From: Gymnorhina tibicen
Taxonomy: Eukaryota > Chordata > Aves > Passeriformes > Artamidae
Direction: 5' to 3'
DNA: 64,000 nucleotides
NCBI GenBank assembly: GCA_013399875.1
Contig: VXAZ01004021.1
Span: 555,267 to 619,266 of the forward strand
The notes under the pieces were generated by a model, which did no database searches, was not told where the DNA came from, and saw only the letters and a program-made list of their open reading frames with translations. This document shows positions 36,332 through 46,440 of this stretch, piece by piece. The position numbers and the translations under genes are program-made. Position 1 is the stretch's first letter. Each line of letters starts with the position of its first letter.

Positions 36332-38005
36332 TTCCCCCACCCAGGGTTTGCTGGGCATGAACAACCAAGTTGCCCCAGGAGACACCTGCACTGCCACAGG
36401 CGTCACATGGGAAAGAGGAAGGGAAAACCCAACCCTTCTGAAACAAGCAGGGAAGCAAAACTGATTTCCAAATACCAGGCAACATTTCCTGACATTTCTC
36501 AGGAGCTCTTTAGCCAAAAGGTAACTACAAAACCTCTCCCAGCTGAGAGCAGCCCTGGGAATGCCCCTCTTGGACACCATGCCCAAAGGAGACACAGCAG
36601 GAAAGGTGCTGCCATAAGCTCAGATCTCAGCAGCTGCATAAACAGCAAATGATTACCAAGGTGCTCACATGGGCTCATCTGGGTTTTTAATCACAGTTGT
36701 TGGTTAACTCATCACTCACTCAAAGATTTTCCATTCCCCCTCAAGCCCAAAGCCCAGGGAGGCAGTGGAGGATCTCATCCCAGCTCCTGCTCTTCTCACC
36801 CACCACATCCCAGTCTCTGGTAAGGAGGAAGTGCATGCGCCATGGTCAGATTTATTATTTTTAAAACCATCATCGACACACTTGACAGAACTCAGAACTC
36901 TCAGCTGGGAAGATGAAACTTGCTATGTTTGACGTGGGAGTCAGACATCCCTTCTCCCATAATGGAGTTCACACTGACAAACACGGACACAAATCTTCGG
37001 GAAGTCACAACTCCCCCCACCCTCAGTGGGAACCAGGGCTATTAATTTCAATTTGCAGCATCAAACCCCTCCAGCCAAAAGCACCAGGCAGAGAATAACC
37101 ACATTTTGCTGTGCGCTCTGCGATTTATGACCTGGAATATCAAGAGGGGAAGAGGAGTTCTCGTGCTGCGTTTCATTTTTCTGGCTCTAAAACCCCTGCC
37201 AATAACAACAGAATGTCACTAAGAACCAGCTCCCTTCCCGAAGGAGCAGCACGCGGTGGGACAGACCCCAGCTCCTTCTCCCACAGCATTATTCCATGTG
37301 AAGGGCAAACAGGAGCAAGGGTTTAAGTGCTAAAGCAAACAGAGCCAGCTTTAACACACAGGTTGATGAAAGAGGCCGTACACAGCTGCTCTTGAAGTAA
37401 TTTCTTTGTACTCTTCATTCCCACAGATAATTATAAGCTTAGAGGTTCCAAGACTTCAAATGGTAGTTTCTGCTTTCTTCAAGTATATATATATAAAGAA
37501 GAAAATTTAAATCTCATACACTTTTAAAGTCAAGATTAATGAATTCTCACAGAAGTCACAGTAATGGCCACAGTTACCTGAGTGATAGACCTGGGGGGGC
37601 TCAGATGTGCTTCTGGTTTTGCAGAACAGCTGAACCTCAACCTGGCTAGGACCTGTAACTACTTAATTTATAAATTCTTGGGGGTAGTATTATTGCCTTA
37701 GAAACTACATACATACAAGCCTTCCTTTAAAACTAAATTTGAGAAATACTGATTTTTAAGAGGCTTTCACAGAGCACTGTTAGTAATAAAAGCAGCCTCT
37801 GGGAGAACAGAGGTGGAAGTTTTAACTCCCCAAATGCTGCGAGTAGGAACTCAGGGGAACCCAAGTCCAGGGAATGAAGGAATTCATCTGATATAAGAAA
37901 TGACAGTGCATGGGCCAGCAGGCCTCTCTGGAGTGACTGGCATTTAATAAATTATGGCAGTGTTTTAAAAAAAGATACCAAAAAAAACAAGACCAAAAGT
38001 ATTTT
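36332..38005. other. Unannotated non-coding stretch with a short TA run
   Basis: (TA)6 at 37484-37495. Minus-strand bases 37579-37653 are open and end at a good donor-like CACTCAG/GTAACT, but the acceptor has no pyrimidine tract. Nothing else is recognised. Confidence 0.4.
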
Positions 38006-38057
38006 AAGAAGAGAGAGTAAGAAGAGAGAGACAAAAAAAGAAAAAAAGAAAAAAAGA
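38006..38057. repeat. Homopurine tract
   Basis: Fifty-two bases of A and G interrupted only by T at 38018 and C at 38032, including GAGAGAGTAAGAAGAGAGAG with local mirror symmetry. Such tracts can form triplex DNA in principle. Minus-strand hydrophobic open frames at 37822-38185 arise from it and are not genes. Confidence 0.9.
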
Positions 38058-38393
38058 CACTTCCTTCTATTCCAAGGGCACAGACCAAAAAAAAGGGCAC
38101 AATCAAGAACACAACACGAGACACAAATAAGTTTTGTGGAGGAAAGGAACAGGTTTATTCTCTCCCCCAAATCTGGAGAATACACTATATTTTACGCAGC
38201 AATTGTATGGGGAGAAGGAGTAGGGGGAAGAGAGTATCAAAATCAAAACAAGTCACAAGGCATCAACAATCCCTTGATGACAGCAGAGTAGTTTTTGTTG
38301 GCACAGCTCGCAACAGCTGGAGGAATAATTGCGATGCTGAGCGAGGATGCCGAGAATATTTCGCTTCAGAGTCTCAGATGAAAGATGTTATCC

Positions 38394-38520
38394 ACAAGCA
38401 CTTTGCAAATGTTAATTAAACCCACACAGCCCCTTTCGGCAGATCAAGAAGTATTTATCCGTATTTTGCAGAGAGGGGAATGAATATCTCAGGCACTTTT
38501 AACTTAAGGTTAAAGCTGCT
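38394..38520 (-). repeat. MIR/CORE-SINE-like ancient fragment
   Basis: Best ancient-repeat match in the window. The plus strand gives, in order, CAAGCACTTTGCAAATGTTA, ATTAAACCCACACAGCCCCT, GTATTTATCCGTATTTTGCA, GAGAGGGGAATGAATATCTC and AGGCAC...AAGGTTAAAG. These parallel the reverse complement of MIR (AGCGCTTTGTAAA, TTAATCCTCACAACAACCC, TTATCCCCATTTTACAG, GAAACTGAGGCAC, GAGGTTAAG). Alignment is by eye. Confidence 0.6.
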
Positions 38521-38656
38521 CTTTGTACTTAGGAAGTGCCCCACAGATACACCATGAAAAACACAAATTAACCTTTCCCAGTCCAGCAGCCTTCAGGAGG
38601 GCACAGCCAGCACGGAGCTGATCCCTCTCACTTCTCTCTGACTACTGCCCCAACAG

Positions 38657-38737
38657 AAGCCTTGACTCTGCAGAAAAACCAAACTCTGAGGAGAATATGG
38701 GCACTACAAATGAGCTTTAAAACAACACCAACCCTTG
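38657..38737 (+). other. Exon-like segment, unverified
   Basis: A strong acceptor (CTCTCTGACTACTGCCCCAACAG) ends at 38656, and a donor-like CCTTG/GTGAGT starts at 38738. The 81 bp between are open in only one frame (ALTLQKNQTLRRIWALQMSF...). Composition and length fit an exon, but no protein family is recognised. Confidence 0.22.
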
Positions 38738-38829
38738 GTGAGTTGGAAAAGAAAAACAAAACCCAAACCAATTCAACTGCTCTTCCTTTGGTTTTCCCCT
38801 TCAAAGGTGACAGCCTTTCCTGGGCTTTA

Positions 38830-39224
38830 AATCATAGAATACTCTGAGTTGGAATGGATCCTTAATGATCATCCAGTCCAACTCCTGGCCCTGCACAGGC
38901 ACCCCAACAATCCCACCCTGTGCATCCCTGAGAGCATTGCCCAAACACTCCTGGAGCTCTGGCAGCTTTGGGAATGCCACCATTCCGTGGGGAGCTGTTC
39001 AGTGCCCCACCACCCTCTGGGGGAAGAACCTTTCCCTGATATCCAACCTAAACCTGACACAGCTCCAGCCTTTCCCTGGGTCCTGTCTCTGCTCATGGGG
39101 AGCAGAGATCAGAGCTGTCTCTTGGGAAGAAGTTGCAGCCCCTCATGAGTCTCCCCTCAGCCTCCTCTTCTCCAGGCTGGATAAACACAGTGACCTCAGC
39201 CACTCCTTGTAGCTACTCCTACCA
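38830..39224 (-). mobile_element. CR1 LINE 3' fragment, type III
   Basis: About 395 bp in antisense: ATCATAGAATACTCTGAGTT, CCAACTCCTGGCCCTGCACA, GGGGAGCTGTTCAGTGCC, TCTGGGGGAAGAACCTTTCC, then upstream sequence (TCAGCCTCCTCTTCTCCAGG, CAGTGACCTCAGCCACTCCT). Longest type III copy here. Confidence 0.95.
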
Positions 39225-39703
39225 CTCCAAACAAGCTTCCTGTTCCAGACATTCACATAAAACACCAGTCTCCAACAGGATGAAACAGTAACCGTGTCAA
39301 TTTAACCCAAAATACTGAGTTTTGCAGGGTTAAAGTTAAAGCAGGCAGAACCAGTGGAAATAAAAAGGAGCAGTGAAATCATTACCAAAAAAAGACAAAA
39401 GAGGCACAAAGTATTTGGGGCACCTACACTGGCCGGGTGGGAGTACCACTGTGTCCTGGAAAAAAAGAGCTTTTCCCTAAAAGAAAACCACTCCATTATT
39501 TGCTAAATTGACATGGAACATTTGGTATTTAAGAGGGGAAGGGTCACTTTGTTGGATCTACAAAAGAGTAGCTGAGAACATCTGCAAGGTCAGGAAGAAA
39601 ATGCCTAAACGCACATGTGAACTAAAACACCAAAATACACAGTGGTGGCCGGTGCCTGTGATCTTACCATGAAAATAAGCATATCTGGAGTTCCTTCCTG
39701 TTC

Positions 39704-39722
39704 AAAAAAAAAAAAAAAAAAA
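39704..39722. repeat. Poly(A) run, 19 nt
   Basis: An A19 run follows CTTCCTGTTC and leads into CCCAAACCCC. No upstream AATAAA or retrocopy is recognised, so it is recorded as a homopolymer only. Confidence 0.95.
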
Positions 39723-39924
39723 CCCAAACCCCTGAAGCAGCCAATTTAGTATATATTTCAGTTGGAAATACATTTAATGATGCAGTTGGAAAGGAAACCT
39801 AAGAGTAAGTAGAGCACGTTCAAAGACTGTTGCGGATCCCTATCCAGCAGAAATGCTGTGGGACAGTGACCCTCCTGCAGAGCTCACACACCCAAAAGCA
39901 GGCACTGATTACTCACACAGTTTG

Positions 39925-40010
39925 ACAATGTTTTTACAGATCTATAGTTTATATTCCATTTGTGTTTACAACGTTTTTACAGATCTACAGTTTATATTCC
40001 GTTAATGTTT
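39925..40010. repeat. 43-bp tandem duplication
   Basis: Two adjacent 43-bp units, 39925-39967 and 39968-40010, share TTTTTACAGATCTA and TTTATATTCC and differ at five positions by eye. A third unit may begin at ACAGTGT. It is unrelated in sequence to the 43-bp array at 29658. Confidence 0.93.
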
Positions 40011-40539
40011 ACAGTGTAACCCACAGGGCCCTGCACAGGTTTTACCACCATGTGCTCATCAACTCAGGAGACTGTCCAGGGCTGCAAGCTGCATTCAGAG
40101 CAAGCACAGGAGCTGAAAAGCTTTCCCTGGGCTAATCCAGTGCCTCAGCTAGATTTCTTGGGAGCTCGCATGGCCACAGGAACTTTCCATAGGAGCTGGA
40201 AGGTATGGCTTCAGAACCAGGCTGACACATGCCACAGCACAAGGGGCCACCACTGACAGCTTTGTCACACAGGTGCCACCATCTTCTCTTCGCTAATCCA
40301 AGGTACAGGAAGCTCCAAAGAGCCAGGGAAACCTGAAACCTCACCAGGGAGGCAGCTCGCTGGTTGTGCAATTCCGGCATTACCTGTGCTGTTGCAATCT
40401 GGCACAGCCAGAAGACAAACCTGGGGTAGAGGCAGCAGATGTTTGCTGCTGCATTTATTTACCCCCTCTGTGACCCTTCCCAGGCTCGCTCCACCCAGCC
40501 CCAGCAGCCCGATCCAGCTCCTGCTCTTCCCATGCAGTG

Positions 40540-40752
40540 ATAGCAGGGAAAGGTTCTTCTCCCAGAGGGTGCTGGGGCACTGGAACAGCTCCCCAGGGAA
40601 TGGTCACATTCCCAAGGCTGACAGAGCTCCGGGAGCGTTTGGACAACGCTCTCAGGGATGCACAGGGTGGGATCGTTGGGGTGTCTGTGCAGGGCCAGGG
40701 GTTGAATTCCATGATCCTTACAAATCCCTTCCAGCTCAGGATATTCTATTTC
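40540..40752 (+). mobile_element. CR1 LINE 3' fragment, type III
   Basis: Sense order: GCAGGGAAAGGTTCTTCTCC, CCAGAGGGTGCTGGGGCACT, CTCAGGGATGCACAGGGTGG, TGTCTGTGCAGGGCCAGGGG and CAGCTCAGGATATTCTATTT. It faces the minus-strand type III copy 1.3 kb to the left, making an inverted pair. Confidence 0.95.
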
Positions 40753-40904
40753 TTTGCCCCCCAGCTCAGAGCTGCTTCTCCAATGTGCTCACTCAGGACT
40801 GTGGTACCACAGGCATTAAAATAATGTTTTAGTGTAGTTTTCAGTGATCAAGTCAAAGTATTTTGGCTCATCATTCCATTTTTGCCCTTGGCTTCTGGTT
40901 ATAT

Positions 40905-40960
40905 TAAAACTGCACACAGTGAGGTAGGTATTGAGACATTATTAAAGGTGCTCTGCATCC
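40905..40960 (-). repeat. Possible MIR/L2-like fragment
   Basis: CTGCACACAGTGAGGTAGGT then ATTGAGACATTATTAAAG resembles the antisense ACAACCCTGTGAGGTAGGTATTATTATCCCCATTTTA shared by L2 and MIR 3' ends. The exact core is only 14 bp. Confidence 0.3.
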
Positions 40961-43900
40961 GGAGCAATTCCCACAGAAATGTATTTGCAGTCCACTTCAT
41001 CTTGATGACAAGCTTGGAATTAGGGCAGCTCCAGCTGGGAACTGTTCCTGTGTTTTAACACACACTGCAGCGCAAGGCAGCTGCACTGACCTTTCCTGGC
41101 TGTTGGTCTGGGGATTGTCCCACAAACATTTGCAGGGGTTGGGCTGGCTCTGGATCTGCTGCCACTCTGCCATGTGAGCAGCCCTGCTCCAAGGAGAGGT
41201 GCGAGGCTCTGCGCTGGAGGCTGCAGGAGGAGCAGAGCTAGCAGGGGTCTCCAGGCAAGGGGCAGGGGCCAGGCCTTGTTATTCCATGCTTTCCGATAAG
41301 AGATCCAGCACATTTTTGGCCTTCCCACACAAATCCATATTTGTGTGGCTGCCAGCTCTTTATCGCTCCCCTTTTTGCTTTTTTGCTTGTTTGTTTTCAA
41401 CTTCGCCCAAGGTTACATTCAGCAAAGGCTGCTCCCTCAAAATACAGCATTGAACCCACTATCACATTAACATCTGGAAATCGCATTTAAATCCTCCTTG
41501 AAAGCGCACGTTTTGCAAAAGAAAGCCCCAACTGAGCAGAAAGCAGCGAATTTTTGCCCCACGTCCCTTTGCAGGTGAGGCATTTTGCAAAGGCCACCGT
41601 GCAGCTGTTGTCATGACCTTCTGGAGATCAATACCCCCACCTGTGCTCACCCTCTCCTGGGGGAGCACGCACCACACACACAAAACAAGCACTGCTCCTT
41701 AGCCTGGAATTTGACACTGGGGATAAACAAGCTCAAAACCTACATCAAGTACAACCTGCTGCAGTCACCAACTCAAAGCCTCGTCTGAAATGGTTCAGAA
41801 AGAGCCCAACAGCTGTTGAACTAATTCCCTTTTTTTCCCACCCAAACTACTGTTTGGAATCCACACATCTCTGACTAAAAGCCACTTTATAACTCGCAGT
41901 CACTGCTTGTGGCCTTTTATAATTTTCCTTTTGGGGATCAACACTGTCCTTAAAGTCAAAGGTTGGGGTTTTTTCACCACCACGGCATCATCTGTATTTC
42001 TTATTTCCAGACTCAGACATCATCTGTAATTAATATTTTCAGTAACCCCTCTGCTGGCCCTTCACCTCTGTTATCACCCTGCAGCTGCTCAGGGGTGCCT
42101 GACAGGGCCCCTTTTTGCAGCTCCCATATCCAGCAAATGTTTCAGTCAAACAGCAGACTATTCCAGATTATCCCTCACCAGATTCAATGACTCTGGAAAG
42201 ATCCCCAGGGAAGGAGTGTTTACTGCCAACGAGCTCCATTAACTATCCAACAACATCCAGCAAAAAAACAGCAAAACACCGGGGTTTTAATTCTTTTTCA
42301 AGCTGGCTGTAGCACACAGAACATCACAGAGCATGAGCCATACGAACGGCCTGCCCACAAGTCTCTGCATTCTTTTGGGGGGCTGGCAGCAAAGGCAGCT
42401 TCTTCCAGGAGGAGTAACTTTACTCAGGATAACCAAGCAGTAGGAAAACGCTGCTTTTTGCCCCACGCTGCCAACAGGGAGAGAACAGAATGACTGGAAA
42501 CACCTTTCAGACAGTGACACGCTACCGGCACAGGAGGCTTCGTTTAGGATGTGGGTTTGCACTGTTTCTCAGCCGATCTCACGGCCCGGTGCTGCTGAAA
42601 AGAGGGATCTCTTCCCCAGCTTCCAAGCCTGAATCAGGGAGTTAGGCTGGAAGAAAACTGCGGACTGAGAGGGACGGAATTGGATCTGTATCAGCACAAA
42701 AAGATCAGTGGGAACGTCAGGCTGGGAGCAAAACCTTTCCTTGCAGCAGCAGCTTGACATGAGATCAGTTCAGCTACAATGCACAGCCACACTCTAAATT
42801 TAGAGAGCTTTCTAACTCTAAAGCTGTATCCCACGTCCATTATTCCTCTCCGGCACAAAAATGAGCCATGCTATTATAAATGCTTTTATACCAGCGTTGT
42901 GCTCTCCACCCTACAGGAGCACACATCAATTGTGGATAAAGTGGTTCAACTTTGGAATGCAGACAAAAACTGAGACAACGCTAATGGTGGTGAAAGACAG
43001 GTTGCCTGGGGAGGGAAATGATCAGAGATTTAAGAGAAAAGGGGGGGGAAAAAACCCCTACAGATAATTTACCTGTGCTTGGGTCACTGCTTATTAGTGC
43101 TCTGAAGAGAATCACTTCACAAGTTATAAATTAGGCTGCTCTTGGCTTACTCCCTTATTATCCGGCTCAGGCAGCGGCCAGGAGCCTTTCACACGCACCG
43201 GATAATGGGAACACTTACTCTGAATAAAATGAACAGAGGCAAAGAAAAAAACAGGGGCCTTCATTTGAGCAGGAAAAACCATCAGGAGACCCAGCAGTGG
43301 CATTGGGTTTCACCAGTCACTTCTCTGTCACTCTGCATTTCCTCCTCCTCCAGAGAAGGGAAAACCTCCCCGAAAACAAACTCGGGCTGTGCAGACGTGG
43401 TTGTTTTCTCCTGTTGATATTTCCATCTACCCTCTGTTGATTTGGGATTTCCAACAGACTTTTTAAAAGCTTTTCCATTCAGGCTGAGCTCCACTCTAAG
43501 AAGTTTTTGGAGAGACGGTTCAATGCAGACATCTAAAAACTTTTAATTTTGGCTATTAGGCAAAGCTCACTGTTCAACAGCAAGCAGTTAATTTCTGTCT
43601 CAATTTTTTTTTCCTTTTGTAATCGTGGCTTGAAAAAAATCCAGCTGTCACACACTTGTTTAAATATTCATGGTTTTTTTACTGTATAGAAATAAAATCC
43701 AGCAGACAGTAATATACCAGTGATACCTATCAGAGCTGGCAAGGGCAAGATCACTCTTTTCCCACACACCTTCTAATCTCCTGCTTATATCGCTGATAAA
43801 ATCAACCCATTATTAAAAAGTGCTTTAGTCTAAAGGTTAAAGGTTGACAAAATCCACAACTTTGGAACAACAAAAGCCAACTTTGACCAGAAAGGCTGAA

Positions 43901-44651
43901 ACAGCCAATTCAGCCCAAATATTTTGGCAATTTTCCCTCCTTTCTGTGCTAAAGCTAGGAAAGGATGAGCTGTGCAGCTGCAGCCCCGCCACCAGCAGCA
44001 GCCTGACACTTGGCCTTGCTCTTAGGATTCCATCTCAGAGGCAAAAGCACATGGAAACAAAGACACACTTGGCCGGTGAACCCAAGAGGATCTGTATAAA
44101 TTAGCTCCCTGGAGACCTGACAAAGGCTCCCTTCCCTCCTCAAAGGCATCGGCTCTGTAATGCCTCACGGTGAGCACTCCAGACAGAATTAAAAGGACTC
44201 TAAATCTGTCCACAGGGAAAGGCAGCAGCTGGATCAGCAGGATGAAGCAGAGAGTCCAGGCAGCCCCACACAGGAGACGGGAGGGAAGAGGGAAGAAATG
44301 CATCCTCCTTTCCTCAGGGGCAGTTTCAGAGCAGCACTGCAATCCCCTTCTAACCCTCTCAACCTAAATCTCTCTACAAGTGCCTTCACACCCTAGAGCT
44401 CGTGTCTTGTAAGGTCCATTCTGTCCAGAGAGCAGCCACCATTGGCTGCTTGCAGAAAGGGCTGAGACACCATGCAACAACTCCAATCTCATTCCTGATC
44501 CAGCCCCACTTCCAAAATCTTCCCCCTCTCTTTTCAACAGCGTAAATACTAATACGCAAAACAATAATCTGACTATTCATACATTACTAACAAATATTCA
44601 AGCCCTCCTTCCCCAGGGCAGGCCCAAGGTTGCCAGAGTTCAAGGAGAGTT
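40961..44651. other. Unannotated non-coding stretch
   Basis: No repeat or convincing exon over 3.7 kb. Bases 41800-41960 and 43500-43860 are AT-rich; the rest is mixed. Overlapping short frames on both strands are judged chance. Confidence 0.4.
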
Positions 44652-44757
44652 AGGACAATGTTCTCAGGCACAGGGTGGGATTGTTGGGATGTCTGTGCAG
44701 GGCCAGGAGTTGGACTGGATGATCCTTGTGGGTCCCTTCCAACTCAGGAGATTCTTT
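44652..44757 (+). mobile_element. CR1 LINE 3' fragment, type III
   Basis: GACAATGTTCTCAGGCACAG, GTGGGATTGTTGGGATGTCT, CAGGGCCAGGAGTTGGACTG and CCAACTCAGGAGATTCTTTA are the last 105 bp of a sense-strand type III copy. Confidence 0.95.
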
Positions 44758-46020
44758 AAATCTCTGGTAGGATTTTCTGCAGCACTACCTAACGCAGGTC
44801 CGGGCTGAAGCTTGTTCTCAGGGGCAGAAGTGAAACCTCTTCTGCCCAGGAGCCTCCCCAGCAAGGTAAAGCTGCCCCCGTTGCTCACTACTCTGTACCA
44901 AGAAAAATTCCTCTTCTAAAACTTTAAGCATCATCTTCGCAGCAAGATGCCCATGACTTCCACATCAGCCTTTCTGCTGCCTGTGAGAGGCACAGATCTT
45001 GGCTTGCTTTTAGCTCCTGAGTCACTTGGGAGCTGGGAACAGAAGGAATAAGTATCCTTCAGTCATCAGCATCACCAGCTAAAAACACCCGGAGAGCAGC
45101 AGGTCTGAGAGCCACCGAGTGCAGGAAGCACGTGACAAAAGCATCTCCAGCAGTGAGAAATGTAATAACCTTGTTATTAATTCTGAACAAATAACAACAC
45201 TGATTCCCACTCTTCCTTTGATTTGCAACAGGAGGAAGAAGAAATAAAGTTGTTTAAACAGGAACAGCTGTTACATCAATGCTGGTATAATGGAGTTTCC
45301 AGCATCCTGTTCTCGGGAGAGCTGTTGCTGTTTGAGGAAGAGCTCTGCCTTTTTCAAGAGGACTTCAGAACCTCAAACACCAACCTTCAGCTATATTTTC
45401 TTCCTAATCAGAAGTCAATTATCCTGCTGAGTGATGACAGAACAATTCACAAAGTAAATCCTTTTCATATCGGGGCCCTCGGTGATGGAGTTGCACTGGG
45501 AACTTCCTTACTCACACAAAAGCAAGGAGGATTTCACTTGTGCTTCCCACAGTTATTCCCAAGGGCCTCCCTCTGAACTGCCACGTGAACCTCCAGTGTA
45601 GCAAAAGCTTCACCTGACGCGAGCTAATGAACTTTTATCCACAGCAGAAGTTCCCAAGTTTTTATCAAGTCTGAGGAGATCTAGAAAGCTTTCACACCCT
45701 GCTGTCTCTAGAGTTCACTCACCAAATCAAACTTGTGCTACTGCCATTGTTTCCCACTTCCCAATCATTGCTACAGTAATGCAAACCTCCTGGAAAAGTC
45801 TTTTTAATAGATTTTTAACTGCTTTGAAATAGCTTTATTATGCTAAATAATTACTGCAATATTTTCATATCACAAAATGTTTTCATCTGTTCTCAGGCTT
45901 TGTACCCTGCAGGGTTCTTGTCCAGCACCGTTCCCTTCCCAGGTGTCCACAGTCAGATACACTGAAATGAGTTCCAGAGAGGGCTCTCAGTATCCACTTT
46001 GGATAAATGAAGCCACAAGT
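44758..46020. other. Unannotated stretch with an open frame at 45223-45576
   Basis: Plus frame 45223-45576 is preceded by an acceptor-like CTTTGATTTGCAACAG (ending 45230). A donor-like CAAA/GTAAAT lies at about 45453. The frame is acidic and leucine-rich (EEEEIKLFKQEQLL...) with no recognised domain. It could be an exon of an unseen gene or chance. The rest of the stretch holds nothing recognised. Confidence 0.3.
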
Positions 46021-46076
46021 TCATAGAATGGGTTGGGTTGGAAAGGATCTTAAAGTTCATCCCGTTCCACAGGGTG
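46021..46076 (-). mobile_element. CR1 LINE 3' fragment, type I, about 55 bp
   Basis: TCATAGAATGGGTTGGGTTG, GAAAGGATCTTAAAGTTCAT and CCCGTTCCACAGG are the extreme 3' end of a minus-strand CR1, cut off before the CCATGGGCAGGG block. Confidence 0.85.
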
Positions 46077-46135
46077 AGCTTTGTTTTTTAATTTTTCATT
46101 ATTTAATAATAAAAAAGACAACAAGACCGAGACAA

Positions 46136-46440
46136 GAATCATGGAATCGTTAAGGTTGGAAAAGACCTCTAAAATCTCAAAATCCAACCACCAACCCAGC
46201 ACCACCACCATGTTCACCACTACACCAAGTCCTCAAGCACCACATCCACACATTGTTTCAACACTTCCAGGATGGTGATTCCACCACTGTCCTGGACAGC
46301 CTGTTCCAATGCTTGACAACCCTTCCCAGGAAGAATTTTTTCCTAATATCCAACCTTAACCTCCCCTGGCACAACTCGAGGCTGTTGCCAGTTCTCCTGT
46401 CACTTACATGGGAGAAGGCCTGACCTCCACCCCCCTACAA
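46136..46440 (-). mobile_element. CR1 LINE 3' fragment, type II
   Basis: GAATCATGGAATCGTTAAGG, TTGGAAAAGACCTCTAAAAT, CACCACATCCACACATTG, GGACAGCCTGTTCCAATGCT, TTTTTTCCTAATATCCAACC and GGAGAAGGCCTGACCTCC. Best-preserved type II copy. It is the last CR1 in the window; none is seen to its right. Confidence 0.95.

Noticed and set aside
37822..38185. Hydrophobic minus-strand frames resembling membrane segments
   Set aside because: They are translations of a homopurine tract and neighbouring A-rich sequence.
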